A stretch of DNA of 64,000 bases from CAVTLG01 sp963735495 (GTDB lineage Bacteria; Chloroflexota; Ktedonobacteria; Ktedonobacterales; Ktedonobacteraceae). Below the pieces are notes generated by a model. It worked only from the letters and a program-made list of their open reading frames with translations. It was not told where the DNA came from and searched no databases. Shown piece by piece: positions 34,438 through 44,247 of the stretch. The translations under genes were made by a program, and so were the position numbers. How positions within the stretch are numbered: the first letter of the stretch is position 1; each line of letters begins with the position of its first letter. Location: positions 1,488,001-1,552,000 of the forward strand of contig CAVTLG010000002.1 of NCBI GenBank assembly GCA_963735495.1, written 5' to 3'.

Positions 34438-34465
34438 GGGAATGTTGCTCAGCGAGTGCATTCCC
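34438..34465 (+). promoter_or_regulatory. leader hairpin before alaS
   Basis: GGGAATG (34438-34444) pairs with CATTCCC (34459-34465), with an inner GCTC/GAGT. No T-tract follows and no T-box motif is present, so the role is unclear. Confidence 0.45.
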
Positions 34466-34496
34466 TGACGATAGGACTGATACCGAGGAGGATGCT

Positions 34497-37139
34497 GTGT
34501 CTGTTGATATTACCCTGACCGGGACTGAAATTCGGGCGCGTTTTCTTGATTTTTTTGCCAGCAAGGGCCATTTAAAAATGCCCAGCTCGTCGCTCGTGCC
34601 GCGCAACGATCCGACGGTCTTGTTGACCACTGCTGGCATGCAACAGATGATTCCTTACTTTCTGGGACGGGAAACTCCTCCTGCGGTACGGCTTACCACT
34701 GCGCAGAAGTGTTTCCGCACAACGGATATTGATAAGGTGGGCAACCAGCGTACGCTGACGTTCTTTGAGATGCTGGGCAATTTTTCTGTGGGTGATTACT
34801 TTAAGCGTGAGGCGATTACATTCGCCTGGGAATTTCTCACGCAGGTGGTTAATCTGCCCCCTGAGCGTTTACATCCGACTGTGCACCCGGAGGACGACGA
34901 GGCCCCGCGTTACTGGAGTGAGGTGGCGGGCTTTGCCGATGAGGCGATTGTGCGCCTGGAAGATAACTGGTGGGGACCTCCGGGAACTTCTGGTCCCTGT
35001 GGTCCTGATTCGGAGGTGTATTATGATCGCGGTATCGAGTATGGCTGTGGCAAGTCGGATTGCCAGCCTGGCTGCGACTGTGAGCGCTTTCTAGAGATCT
35101 GGAATCTCGTGTTTATGCAGTACTTCCAGGACTTTGATGGCACGCGTACTCCGTTGGCGAAAAGAAATATTGACACGGGCCTGGGCCTTGAACGCCTGAC
35201 GATGGTTCTGCAAGGCAAAGAATCCGTCTTTGATATTGATCTGTTCCGCGCGATTATTGATCGTTTTGCCGCACTGGCGCATACGAGTTATGGTAAAGAT
35301 GCACGGCAAGATGCCTCGTTGCGTGTGATTGCCGATCATGGTCGTGCCTTAGTCTTTCTGGCGGCTGATGGCATTCTACCGAGTAACGAAGGGCGGGGGT
35401 ATATTTTCCGCCGTATCCTGCGTCGTGCTGTGCGCCATGGCAAGCTGCTGGGCCTGGATAAGCCTTTCCTGGCGGACGCTGCCAATACCGTCATCAATCT
35501 GATGGGCGATTATTATAGCGAATTACTTACGCAGCGTGAACGTATTAGCGAGATTTTGAGTCTGGAGGAGCAAAAATTTAGTCAGACGCTGAACACGGGT
35601 CTGGCGCTGCTGACCGAACTGCTGGCCGAATTGAGGCTGCGTCAGCAGACAGTGATTCCGGGCGAAGAGGTCTTTAAGCTGTACGACACGCACGGTTTCC
35701 CGGTTGAATTGACGCAGGAGATAGCGGCTGAGCAGGGTTTTCGCGTTGACACCTCTGGCTTTGAGCAGTCGATGCAGCTGCAGCAGGAGCGCAGTCGTGC
35801 TGCCAGCGTGTTTGTGCAGGCCCATGATGATCGCGCGCTGACAGAGATACTCAAGCGTCATGGTCCAACTGAGTTTACCGGCTACCAGGGTCTGACTGAT
35901 AGTAGTAAAGTTGTGGCTCTTGTGGTAGACGGTGTCGAGGTAGAGCATATCAGTGCGCCACAGCAGGCGCTTTTAATCCTCGACCGGACGCCTTTCTATG
36001 CTGAAAGTGGCGGTCAGATTGGTGATCATGGGGATGTCAGTGGACCACTGGGCGTGTTCCATGTGCAGGATACGCGGCGTCCCTTGAAGGGTCTGATTGT
36101 GCATTATGGTCAACTGAAAGCCGGCCACCTGCGCGTCGGTGAGAGCGTGCAGGCTGATGTCATCGCGCAGCGTCGTGAAGATACGATGCGCAATCACAGC
36201 GCGACACATCTATTGCATAAAGCCCTGCGGGATCTGCTTGGTCCCCAGGTGGAGCAGCGTGGCTCACTGGTTGAGCCTGAGCGTTTGCGTTTTGACTTCA
36301 CCAGCCCTCGTGCGCTCAGTAAATCTGATATCGTGCACATTGATGAACAAATAAATCGTTGGATTCGGTCAGATTTTCCCGTTCATACTACTATCATGCC
36401 TTTACAGGATGCGATGGAGACCGGCGCGATGGCGCTCTTTGGTGAGAAGTACGAGGATCTCGTGCGCGTAGTATCAATGGGCAACAGTATTGAGTTGTGT
36501 GGTGGTACGCATTGTATCGCGACGGGTCAGATTGGTTTGTATATAACGTTACAAGAATCGAGTGTAGCTGCGGGCATTCGTCGTATCGAGGCGCTGACAG
36601 GTAGAGCCGCCGAAGCATATCTGCGAGGGCGTAGTGCGACCGTAGATGAGCTGGCGACCAGTTTGCAGGTACAACCTGAGCAGGTGGAAACGCGGGTTGC
36701 ACAACTCTTACAGGAGCTGGTTGCCGCGCGTCGTCAGATTGCGCAGTTCCAGCGCGCCACGGCTTTGCAGCAGGCTGAAAATGTCGCGCAGCAGGCAAAA
36801 GAGGTCGTTGGTATCCCCGTTGTGGCGGTCGTGGTGGATGCGCCAGATGATAAAGTTCTGCGTGAGATGGGCGATATGGTGCGCAGCAGATTCAAGCAGC
36901 CGGGCGTGGTGGTACTGGCGAGTGACTTTGGGGAGCGTATCGCTATCCAGGTAAATGTTGATGCCGCCTTGACGCAGCGTGGTTTGCATGCTGGCAAAAT
37001 CGCCGGGGTGGTTGGTGAGCGCTTAGGTGGCAAGGGCGGGGGGCGTCCAGAGTCAGCGCAGGGTGGTGGGAAGCAGAAAGCGGCGTTAGCTTCCGCATTG
37101 GATCTTGTAGCAAACTTCGTACGTGATAACCTTAAATAA
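34497..37139 (+). CDS. alaS: alanyl-tRNA synthetase
   Basis: 880 residues, the expected length. Catalytic domain with FLDFFASKGHLKMPSSSLVP, motif-2 region FRTTDIDKVGNQRTLTFFEM and GLGLERLTMVLQG; editing domain with HSATHLLHKALRDLLG and CGGTHCIATGQIG (zinc HxxxH and CxxxH); the C-terminal C-Ala part with GGKGGGRPESAQGGG. It charges tRNA-Ala and clears Ser/Gly mischarging. The start is GTG with GAGGAGG 5 bases upstream. In many bacteria alaS lies next to ruvX and mltG; here two envelope genes are placed between. Confidence 0.97.
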   Translation: MSVDITLTGTEIRARFLDFFASKGHLKMPSSSLVPRNDPTVLLTTAGMQQMIPYFLGRETPPAVRLTTAQKCFRTTDIDKVGNQRTLTFFEMLGNFSVGDYFKREAITFAWEFLTQVVNLPPERLHPTVHPEDDEAPRYWSEVAGFADEAIVRLEDNWWGPPGTSGPCGPDSEVYYDRGIEYGCGKSDCQPGCDCERFLEIWNLVFMQYFQDFDGTRTPLAKRNIDTGLGLERLTMVLQGKESVFDIDLFRAIIDRFAALAHTSYGKDARQDASLRVIADHGRALVFLAADGILPSNEGRGYIFRRILRRAVRHGKLLGLDKPFLADAANTVINLMGDYYSELLTQRERISEILSLEEQKFSQTLNTGLALLTELLAELRLRQQTVIPGEEVFKLYDTHGFPVELTQEIAAEQGFRVDTSGFEQSMQLQQERSRAASVFVQAHDDRALTEILKRHGPTEFTGYQGLTDSSKVVALVVDGVEVEHISAPQQALLILDRTPFYAESGGQIGDHGDVSGPLGVFHVQDTRRPLKGLIVHYGQLKAGHLRVGESVQADVIAQRREDTMRNHSATHLLHKALRDLLGPQVEQRGSLVEPERLRFDFTSPRALSKSDIVHIDEQINRWIRSDFPVHTTIMPLQDAMETGAMALFGEKYEDLVRVVSMGNSIELCGGTHCIATGQIGLYITLQESSVAAGIRRIEALTGRAAEAYLRGRSATVDELATSLQVQPEQVETRVAQLLQELVAARRQIAQFQRATALQQAENVAQQAKEVVGIPVVAVVVDAPDDKVLREMGDMVRSRFKQPGVVVLASDFGERIAIQVNVDAALTQRGLHAGKIAGVVGERLGGKGGGRPESAQGGGKQKAALASALDLVANFVRDNLK

Positions 37140-37260
37140 GCTTTGCTACTACAGCCATTTTTGTGTTATAAAGAAGAGACTGCTGTGGGTAAGTCAGAAC
37201 AAGAGATAGCTGCCCAAACAGAGATGGCAGTGAGTGGAGCAATAAATTCGAGACAAACAG

Positions 37261-38610
37261 ATGAAAGATCTCTTGCTGCGTCTGCGTAGCTTCATATGGG
37301 GGGGGCAGGAAACAAACGGGTCTTACGCTGGCCTGGATACCGGGTATGATGACGATGATGATGGTGATGAATATCAGGGCGAGGGTGAGCGTCAACTCTT
37401 CACGGCACTCGATATTGGTACAGCCTTTGCCAAGGCCATTATTATTGAGGTGCGGGGGGATCATGCTGAAGTATTGGGTGTGGGGCGTCATCCACAGAGT
37501 TATGCGCACATGGCGGATGGTATTGTGAAGGATATCTCTGGAGTGATTGCTAACTGTAATGAAGCGTTACTCAAAGCTGAAAAGTCGGCGGGAGGGCTGA
37601 TTGCTCCTTCAGCCGTTATTGGTATTGCTGGTGAGCTGGTGAAGGGGAGTTCCACCACGGTCAGTCGGCAACGGCAGCAGCCAAGCAAACAAATTACCGC
37701 CGAGGAACTGGAAGCGCTGATCACCACGGCCCAGCAGCGTTTGTTAAAGAGCGCCAAAGAGCGTATTGCTGCTGAGACAGGGTATAGCAATATTGACGTG
37801 CGCCTGACGAATGCCGCGGTCATTTCTGTGCGCATTGATGGACAAACTGTGACCAATCCGATAGGTTTTCGTGGTCGTCACTTCTCGCTGACACTTTTCA
37901 GCGCTTTTGCGCCGCTCACACAATTGGGCGCTCTGGAGACAGTAGCTCAGGGTCTGGACCTGACTCTGCTGACGATTGTGGCTGAACCGTATGCGTTGGC
38001 GCGCTGCCTGAGTACAAATGCCGGCGCTGATAGTGGGGCCATTTTCATCGATGTAGGCGGAGGAACAACCGATATTGCGCTGGTGCGGCAGGGAGGCATC
38101 GAGGAGACGCGTATGTTTGCTCTGGGGGGACGTACTTTTACCCGCCGTATTGCTACAAGTAAGGGCATATCGATAAAAGATGCAGAGCGTATTAAAATCA
38201 GTTATAGTAATGGGGAGATCAAGGGGAGTAGCCGTGATGAGATCCAGGCCATCCTGGCACCTGAATGTCAGACCTGGATGGATAGCGTAGAGCTTTTAAT
38301 TGAGGAATTAGCCAAAGGTGAGCTGCTGCCGCCGGCCATTTATATTGTGGGTGGGGGATCGGCACTACCGGATATTCGTCAGAGGCTGGAGGGTTTTCCC
38401 TGGACTGAGCGCCTGCCGTTCTCGCGTCAACCCATTGTGCGGGCTGTGCAACCTGAAATGGTGGCCAGTATCACCGATCACGAGGGCCGGCTGATTGATG
38501 CGCAAGATATTACACCGATGGCCCTGGCTTATCAAGCGGTCGAGCTGAGTAACGACAACAATGTCCTGGAAAGAGCGCTAAATCGCGTAATAGATGTCAT
38601 GCACATATAA
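37261..38610 (+). CDS. FtsA/PilM-like actin-fold ATPase
   Basis: 449 residues. An acidic leader (DTGYDDDDDGDEYQGEGER, about 26-44) precedes the actin fold: FTALDIGTAFAKAIIIEV (phosphate 1), GAIFIDVGGGTTDIALVRQG (phosphate 2), GGRTFTRRIATSKG and PAIYIVGGGSALPDIRQ (adenosine). SHS2-like part at about 95-200, typical of FtsA and PilM. No C-terminal amphipathic helix for membrane binding is obvious. FtsA anchors FtsZ; PilM serves type IV pili; neither partner is adjacent. The neighbour is a large membrane protein, so this may be its cytosolic motor or scaffold. Confidence 0.83.
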   Translation: MKDLLLRLRSFIWGGQETNGSYAGLDTGYDDDDDGDEYQGEGERQLFTALDIGTAFAKAIIIEVRGDHAEVLGVGRHPQSYAHMADGIVKDISGVIANCNEALLKAEKSAGGLIAPSAVIGIAGELVKGSSTTVSRQRQQPSKQITAEELEALITTAQQRLLKSAKERIAAETGYSNIDVRLTNAAVISVRIDGQTVTNPIGFRGRHFSLTLFSAFAPLTQLGALETVAQGLDLTLLTIVAEPYALARCLSTNAGADSGAIFIDVGGGTTDIALVRQGGIEETRMFALGGRTFTRRIATSKGISIKDAERIKISYSNGEIKGSSRDEIQAILAPECQTWMDSVELLIEELAKGELLPPAIYIVGGGSALPDIRQRLEGFPWTERLPFSRQPIVRAVQPEMVASITDHEGRLIDAQDITPMALAYQAVELSNDNNVLERALNRVIDVMHI

Positions 38611-38696
38611 GCGCTATTGGCTGACAGAGGGGTCCATTCAAAGATGCTGTGTTGATGCATATACTCTATCTTTGTATATAGGGGGTGAAAGGGCTT

Positions 38697-41324
38697 ATGA
38701 GTGATGAGCAAACAATATATATCAGCCCGGAAGACGATCTAACCACGGTGCGTGAGCGCCTGGAGCAAATCCCAACGCGGCGTGTGACGCTGGTCATACC
38801 ATCGCAGACCCAATTGCGTAGTCATGTCGCCTGGAAGTTGCTCTATGCGCGTGCGCGCGAGCTCAATAAAGAGGTCTTAATCGTCAGTTCTGACCCCCAG
38901 GTGCGCTCTGTGGCCCACGCGGTTAAGTTTCAGGTCGCACATTCATTAGAGTCTCCTCAGCCGAGCAAATCTCGCCCGACCAGTCGTCCTACGCGTTCAG
39001 GAGCGAGTGCAGGCGGGCGTGGCAGGACGGTACCTCCATCTTCATCGTCGCGGGCGTTGCCGCGTGGGGCCAGCTCTGGACGTGCGCGCCAATCGGGGCT
39101 GACCAGCAATCAATGGTACCCGGAGGCAACAGAGAGACCTGAATCGCATTTTAGTGGCGCATCATCAGGTGGGGAAGAGGCTGCTACTGGTGGTTCAGCA
39201 CACGAGCCGTTATCGTCTTTTGACGCCTCTGAAAAACAATATAATCAGCCATACGATTTCCGCATTGATAACTCGTCGCACATCCGCCCGCTGTCGCCGG
39301 ACCAGATTGAAGAACCTGATCTCTTACTCGAAGATTACACGCAGGCACAGGATATTCGCCAGGCGGCGACTGGCAGTATGAAGGCTATCGAGCCGCCAAA
39401 GCTAGAGGCTAGCGGGGCGACGCAACCCATTGAAGAACCGGTACCTCCATATCGTGTGTTGCCGCTGCCCAATATATCTGATGATCCCTTCGAATATATG
39501 CAAGATTCGCAGCCCCCTCCCGTCGCGGAGCAACATGGAGCCGTCTCCATCGAGGGCTTTGATACAAGCGAGCATACTATACAGGACGTGGCGGATGCCC
39601 CTATGGAGCTGGTTGATGATACGATTGAGTATCGGGGCGATAGGGACGCTGCTGTCCCGCCGTTGCGTTCATCTCCCAGCACGCGCTCCTGGGTAGAACC
39701 GAGTTCTACGCCTGATGATGAGCCGGAAGAGGATGGACCCAGACGTGCGCATGGTGTGCGCCCACGACGCAGCCGTTCGAGCTATTTGCCGCCGTCGCTG
39801 CCCGCGCAGCCGGCTCTTGGGGACGATGATCTGCCCCAGGTTACAGAGCGTCCTACACAGATCAGGCCACCTACGCCGTCTGCGCAGCCGCCCGCAGCTC
39901 GCTCGGCTCCTCTTGAGCCGTCTTTCACGCCTGCGCCAGTTCGTCCGCCTGCACAAACTCGTCCAGGACCCGCTGCGGCTGCGCGCCGACAACCTGTCTC
40001 TACTGGACTCTCTCAACCTGCTAAGCGTGTTGGGCAGGGAGCTGCTGCTGCGTCTCCACGTCGTACCGGTAGTACAGCGAGCACTACTAGCAGACGTCCT
40101 GTGCCGCAAAAGCCACAAAAGCCTAAGCGTAGTGCCAGGTCCATCTTCATTATTACTGCCCTGATTATTGTCGTGTTGCTGCTGGCTTTTCTGGTCTATG
40201 CCATCCCTTCTGCGAATGTGACGTTGACGGTGGCGGCGCGCAATTATACCCACGCGGTCAGTTTAACGGCTAGCGCTAATAAGCAGTCTAACACGCTCCC
40301 GGCGCGCACTTTTAGCAAGAATTTTAGTAAGAGTGGTAATGAACCGGCGACTGGCAGTAAGACTGTTGATACCGCTACTGCCAGTGGGTATGTCTGTATT
40401 AGCAACAGCGGGAGCAATGCGGTTGATATCCCTTCTCAGATCAACGTGGCTACGTCCGGCAGCAATGTACAGTTTCTGACGCAGGTTGATACGGTTGTGC
40501 CAGCGGGATATACCTGTGATGCTACTGCTGCTTTGCAGATTAAAGTCACGGCGGTAATGGCTGGTGAGACTGGTAACGTGCCTGCGAATAGCATTAATGT
40601 GCTTCCCGATGCCAGCTTAAATACAATAGCTCAGTATAATAACGTGGCTGTTTCAACACTTAAACTCACGGTAAGCAACGCGCTGGCTACCAGTGGCGGT
40701 GGTGTGCAGCCAGTAAAGGCGATTGCCGCTACTGATCTCACGCATGCAAAGACAGATTTGCATAAGCAATTGCAGGCAAGCATTGAGGCGTGGACGAAGC
40801 AGTTGTCTACACAGGGAGTAGTTGGACAACCGGTCACTACTGACACGCTGGTGAACGCTCCGCAGGTAAATGCTACAGCCAGTAGTGGCAGCTTTGCTGC
40901 TACTGTAATGGTCCACGCGACCGTCTTGCTGGTGAATATGCATGATATCCAGCAGGGAGCTAAGGCTCAGCTTAATACATTGATACATACAGACAAGCAT
41001 TATACGAATTACGTGGTGAGCCAGGATACAGCCGTGTCTGTCAAGATGGCCCAATTGCAAACACAGTCTTTGAGCGCAACATCAGTCATGCTTAAATTTA
41101 ATGCAACAGGCAAGGCGATCCCTGATCTTTCCGTGACCACCGTGCAACATCTGGTCGCCGGTCAGTCGCCCGCGCAGGCGCGTGCGACGCTGCTGACGAT
41201 GAACGTTGCCGGTGTACATGTGCAAAAAGTAGATATAGCGCTGGTGCCCGCTATTATGCCGTGGATTACCAATTCACCTGCCAATATTCACGTGCTTATT
41301 CTGCCCGGGTCGACTGCTTCTTAG
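38697..41324 (+). CDS. membrane protein with Pro/Ser-rich cytosolic part and baseplate-J-like outer domain
   Basis: 875 residues from the ATG with GGGGGTG 9 bases ahead. Residues 1-85: a Rossmann-like unit (IYISPEDDLTTVRERLEQIP, ARELNKEVLIVSSDPQVRSV). 85-480: long Pro/Ser/Arg linker with acidic blocks. About 483-506: one transmembrane helix (SIFIITALIIVVLLLAFLVY). 510-875: external, Thr/Ser/Ala-rich beta domain with the pattern of phage baseplate J/gp47-like proteins (VVPAGYTCDATAALQIKVTA, AVMAGETGNVPANSINVLPD). No other phage gene is present. It follows the FtsA-like gene by about 85 bases. Function unknown; likely a cell-envelope assembly with the FtsA-like partner. Confidence 0.75.
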   Translation: MSDEQTIYISPEDDLTTVRERLEQIPTRRVTLVIPSQTQLRSHVAWKLLYARARELNKEVLIVSSDPQVRSVAHAVKFQVAHSLESPQPSKSRPTSRPTRSGASAGGRGRTVPPSSSSRALPRGASSGRARQSGLTSNQWYPEATERPESHFSGASSGGEEAATGGSAHEPLSSFDASEKQYNQPYDFRIDNSSHIRPLSPDQIEEPDLLLEDYTQAQDIRQAATGSMKAIEPPKLEASGATQPIEEPVPPYRVLPLPNISDDPFEYMQDSQPPPVAEQHGAVSIEGFDTSEHTIQDVADAPMELVDDTIEYRGDRDAAVPPLRSSPSTRSWVEPSSTPDDEPEEDGPRRAHGVRPRRSRSSYLPPSLPAQPALGDDDLPQVTERPTQIRPPTPSAQPPAARSAPLEPSFTPAPVRPPAQTRPGPAAAARRQPVSTGLSQPAKRVGQGAAAASPRRTGSTASTTSRRPVPQKPQKPKRSARSIFIITALIIVVLLLAFLVYAIPSANVTLTVAARNYTHAVSLTASANKQSNTLPARTFSKNFSKSGNEPATGSKTVDTATASGYVCISNSGSNAVDIPSQINVATSGSNVQFLTQVDTVVPAGYTCDATAALQIKVTAVMAGETGNVPANSINVLPDASLNTIAQYNNVAVSTLKLTVSNALATSGGGVQPVKAIAATDLTHAKTDLHKQLQASIEAWTKQLSTQGVVGQPVTTDTLVNAPQVNATASSGSFAATVMVHATVLLVNMHDIQQGAKAQLNTLIHTDKHYTNYVVSQDTAVSVKMAQLQTQSLSATSVMLKFNATGKAIPDLSVTTVQHLVAGQSPAQARATLLTMNVAGVHVQKVDIALVPAIMPWITNSPANIHVLILPGSTAS

Positions 41325-41331
41325 CAGTCGA
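41310..41331 (+). terminator. hairpin over the stop codon of the baseplate-J-like gene
   Basis: TCGACTGC, loop TTCTTA, GCAGTCGA; the TAG stop falls in the loop and right arm. No T-tract, so termination is uncertain. Confidence 0.4.
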
Positions 41332-41531
41332 GGAGTTACCCTATTATGCTAACTGCATTGTCTGTAGTAGACAGAATAAAGCGAGCTTCGTTACAATGCT
41401 GTAAGGTGTTTGTGCATATAGGGATCAGCTCTCGTGATGATTCATCAGCACTGTACGTTAGGCACAAGGTCGCAGTATAGTGTGCAACGTTGCCTTGTTA
41501 GCAAGTAGACAATAATATCAGGAATACATAC

Positions 41532-42029
41532 ATGGCTCGATTGATGGCATTGGACGTTGGCGCGGCCAGAATAGGTGTAGCTGTCTGTGATACCACAGGT
41601 TTTTTAGCGTCGCCGTATACGACTTTGTATGTCTCGCGTGATGAGGAGCAGACCTCCCAGGAGATCCTGCGCCTGCTGGCTGAAACGGAGGCGGCTGGTC
41701 TGGTGGTTGGCTTACCAATCAGCCTGGATGGGCAGCTTCATACACAAGGGCAACGCATACAATCCTTTGCCGAACGCCTACGTGCCCGTATTAGCGTCCC
41801 ACTCTTTTTGTGGGATGAGCGCCTTTCAACCGTTGAAGCACAACGACTACTCGCGGAACGTGGTCAGGATGAGAGTGGGAAGCGCCAGAGACGAGTTGGT
41901 CAACAGCGTACCCAGACCAGGCGACGACGCAGGCATCCGAGCCAGGAGATTGATGCTCTTGCTGCTGCTGTCATCCTCCAGGACTACCTGGATCATCTGG
42001 GCGGTAAAAGAGAGGACAGAAATTTATGA
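41532..42029 (+). CDS. ruvX: RuvX/YqgF resolvase-like nuclease
   Basis: 165 residues. MALDVGAARIGVAVCD (first acidic residue), LVVGLPISLDGQ, LFLWDERLSTVEAQRLL and EIDALAAAVILQDYLD (last acidic residue) define the RNase H-fold YqgF family, which processes the 5' end of pre-16S rRNA and has been proposed as a Holliday junction resolvase. A basic insert (GKRQRRVGQQRTQTRRRRRH, about 116-135) replaces the usual short KRK loop. It overlaps mltG by 4 bases (ATGA). Confidence 0.92.
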   Translation: MARLMALDVGAARIGVAVCDTTGFLASPYTTLYVSRDEEQTSQEILRLLAETEAAGLVVGLPISLDGQLHTQGQRIQSFAERLRARISVPLFLWDERLSTVEAQRLLAERGQDESGKRQRRVGQQRTQTRRRRRHPSQEIDALAAAVILQDYLDHLGGKREDRNL

Positions 42030-43135
42030 GACGTAGATCGCAAGCTGCTATCATCTCTGTGCTTTTGGTGGCAATCCTCATTTTTGTGGGTGTTTTTTGG
42101 GCCTGGAGCACTGCCGTCGCCATTTTTCAACCCACGAATGCTGGTCAATCTGGGCAGAACGTTTCTCTGGTCATCTCAAAGGGTGAGACAGCAAAGATGA
42201 TTGCTGACGATTTGCAAAAAAAAGGGTTGATCCGTAATGCCCTGGCTTTTGAAGTGTGGGCGCGTATTAAGGGCCTTGATAGATCTTTACAGGCTGGTGT
42301 ATATAAAAAATTGCATCCTGGTATGACCATTAGTGATATTATTACGCAGTTGCAAAATGCACAACCTGATGCATCTAATGTCTTGATCGTGGAGGGTTGG
42401 CGTCTGGAGCAGATTGCGCAGGCTTTTGCCAATGCTGATCCAAAATTGCCCAATTTTGTAGAGGCTGACTTCCTGAAATACGCGAAAAATATCAATGAAT
42501 TCCCTGATGCGAGCAAAGATCCTGTGCTGGCACTGCGACCGGCTGGTGAGAATAGTATGGAGGGTTTGCTCTTTCCCTCAACCTATGAAATTCCGGTCAA
42601 TGCCAATGCTACTACGGTATTGGATATAATGTTGAATACAACCTATAGTGTACTCCAGCAGAATAATCTGATCAAAGAAGCGCAGCAGCACCAGCTCAGT
42701 GCTTATAAGTTGCTGATATTGGCCTCTATCGTGGAACGTGAGGCCGTTTATCCTGCTGATCGTGGCAATATTGCCAGCGTGTACTGGAACCGGCTTTTCA
42801 GCGCTAATGGTTTTGATCAGACGAGGGGGCTGTTGGAGGCTGATCCGACTGTGCAGTATGCACGAGATACGCTGACACCGCCGAAAACCTACTGGCTGCC
42901 GCTGACGGACGCGCCTGCGGATATTGCGCCGAATAGTGCCTGGAATACTTATAATGTAGTAGGCTTGCCGCCTACGCCTATTTGTAGTCCGGGTCTGGCC
43001 AGCTTGCAGGCTGCTGCTCAACCGCCGCAAACGAATTATCTCTATTTCTTCGCGAAAAAAGATGGCCATTCCGTCTTTGCTACAACCCTTCAACAGTTTC
43101 AAGAGTTGCAGGCACAAGATGGTGTTAGTAGTTAA
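42026..43135 (+). CDS. mltG: endolytic peptidoglycan transglycosylase MltG
   Basis: 369 residues. A basic N-terminus, one membrane helix (about 7-30), a LysM-like/N-terminal unit (VSLVISKGETAKMIADDLQK), then the YceG domain with LLILASIVEREAVYPADRGN, where the catalytic Glu lies, and LLEADPTVQYARDTLTPPKT. It cleaves nascent glycan strands at the outer membrane face and sets strand length. Coupled to ruvX, as in many bacteria. Confidence 0.93.
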   Translation: MRRRSQAAIISVLLVAILIFVGVFWAWSTAVAIFQPTNAGQSGQNVSLVISKGETAKMIADDLQKKGLIRNALAFEVWARIKGLDRSLQAGVYKKLHPGMTISDIITQLQNAQPDASNVLIVEGWRLEQIAQAFANADPKLPNFVEADFLKYAKNINEFPDASKDPVLALRPAGENSMEGLLFPSTYEIPVNANATTVLDIMLNTTYSVLQQNNLIKEAQQHQLSAYKLLILASIVEREAVYPADRGNIASVYWNRLFSANGFDQTRGLLEADPTVQYARDTLTPPKTYWLPLTDAPADIAPNSAWNTYNVVGLPPTPICSPGLASLQAAAQPPQTNYLYFFAKKDGHSVFATTLQQFQELQAQDGVSS

Positions 43136-43182
43136 ATATATGTTCTATAGTGGGTGGAAGGAAATAGAAGCGAGTAATCTCT

Positions 43183-44088
43183 ATGAGTTTAATAACCTGG
43201 CAAACCATTTTTATCTCCTTACTACAAGGAGTTACCGAATTATTCCCGGTCAGTAGCCTGGGCCAGACGGTGATTTACCCTGGTTTATTTGGCTGGGGAG
43301 ATCTTGTCAACAATACGGCATGTAGTGGGCAGAGCTGTTTTCTCCCTTTGCTGACTGCATTACATCTTGGTACAAGCGTGGCCCTGATCGCTTATTTCTG
43401 GCGAGATTGGCTGCAAGTGGGCAAAACGCTGGTGCAGAATATCAAAGAAGGCGAAGTACGTCAGGGCACCGATGGTTGGGTGAGCTGGCTGGTCATTATT
43501 GGCTGCATTCCGGCTGGCCTATTGGGTGTTTTTCTGCAAAAGCCTCTGGAGAGCCTGTTCTCTTCTCCTCTATTAGCTGCTGCATTTCTGGTCTGTAATG
43601 GCTCTGTGCTCTTTCTGGGTGAGGCTCTGCGCCGACGGGCAGAGCTACGCATGAGTACTCTGCCGATGAAAGAACGCGAGACACATTTCCGGCCCTTAAA
43701 TACTCTTTCCTGGCGTGAGGCGTTATTGGTTGGCTGTGCACAGTCGCTTGCGCTCATTCCTGGTTTCTCGCGTTCGGGTATGACGATGGTTGCCGGTCTG
43801 GGCGTGCGCCTGACGCATGAGGACGCTGCCCACTACTCTTTCTTGCTGGGTACGCCCATTATTCTGGCGGCGGCAGCACTGGAGGTGCCAGAGCTGTTCT
43901 ATCAAACAAAATTCTCGCCGTTCCTGATTGTAGGGAGTATGATTTTATGTGGTCTGGCCGCTTTTTTGAGTACAAAATTTCTTATGAAGTATTTCGAGAA
44001 GGGCCGCTTAGATCCGTTTGCTTATTACTGCTGGGGCTTCGGTCTCCTTTCAATTATTCTATTTATGACTGTCATTCATGTGAACTAA
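43183..44088 (+). CDS. uppP: undecaprenyl-diphosphatase (UppP/BacA) family
   Basis: 301 residues with about eight hydrophobic helices. LLQGVTELFPVSSLGQ matches the first UppP motif, with Gln where E. coli has Glu17 (tolerated) and Gln where the SSxGH His is usual; PGFSRSGMTMVAGLGVRLTH is the second motif. An extra loop with two Cys (TACSGQSCFLP) sits after helix 1. The enzyme dephosphorylates undecaprenyl diphosphate to recycle the lipid carrier for peptidoglycan. It lies 47 bases after mltG. The His change could alter activity or substrate. Confidence 0.85.
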   Translation: MSLITWQTIFISLLQGVTELFPVSSLGQTVIYPGLFGWGDLVNNTACSGQSCFLPLLTALHLGTSVALIAYFWRDWLQVGKTLVQNIKEGEVRQGTDGWVSWLVIIGCIPAGLLGVFLQKPLESLFSSPLLAAAFLVCNGSVLFLGEALRRRAELRMSTLPMKERETHFRPLNTLSWREALLVGCAQSLALIPGFSRSGMTMVAGLGVRLTHEDAAHYSFLLGTPIILAAAALEVPELFYQTKFSPFLIVGSMILCGLAAFLSTKFLMKYFEKGRLDPFAYYCWGFGLLSIILFMTVIHVN

Positions 44089-44247
44089 CTGCTTGCTATA
44101 GGTAATTCAGGCTATATATGCAGCGAGAAATAGGCCAGTAGTATGGAGATCCGTTGCTTAGCATAGAGATGTATTCTGGCTAGTCCAGTGCATGACATTT
44201 TCCATATGCGTGCAAAGATGCATGTCATAGAAATATGAGCGCTTTCG

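Noticed and set aside
34342..34496. T-box riboswitch ahead of alaS
   Set aside because: No AGGGTGGNACCGCG-type box and no terminator with T-tract; only a simple hairpin is seen.
38697..41324. Prophage or tailocin because of the baseplate-J-like domain
   Set aside because: The protein has a membrane helix and stands between housekeeping genes; no other tail, capsid or lysis gene is present.
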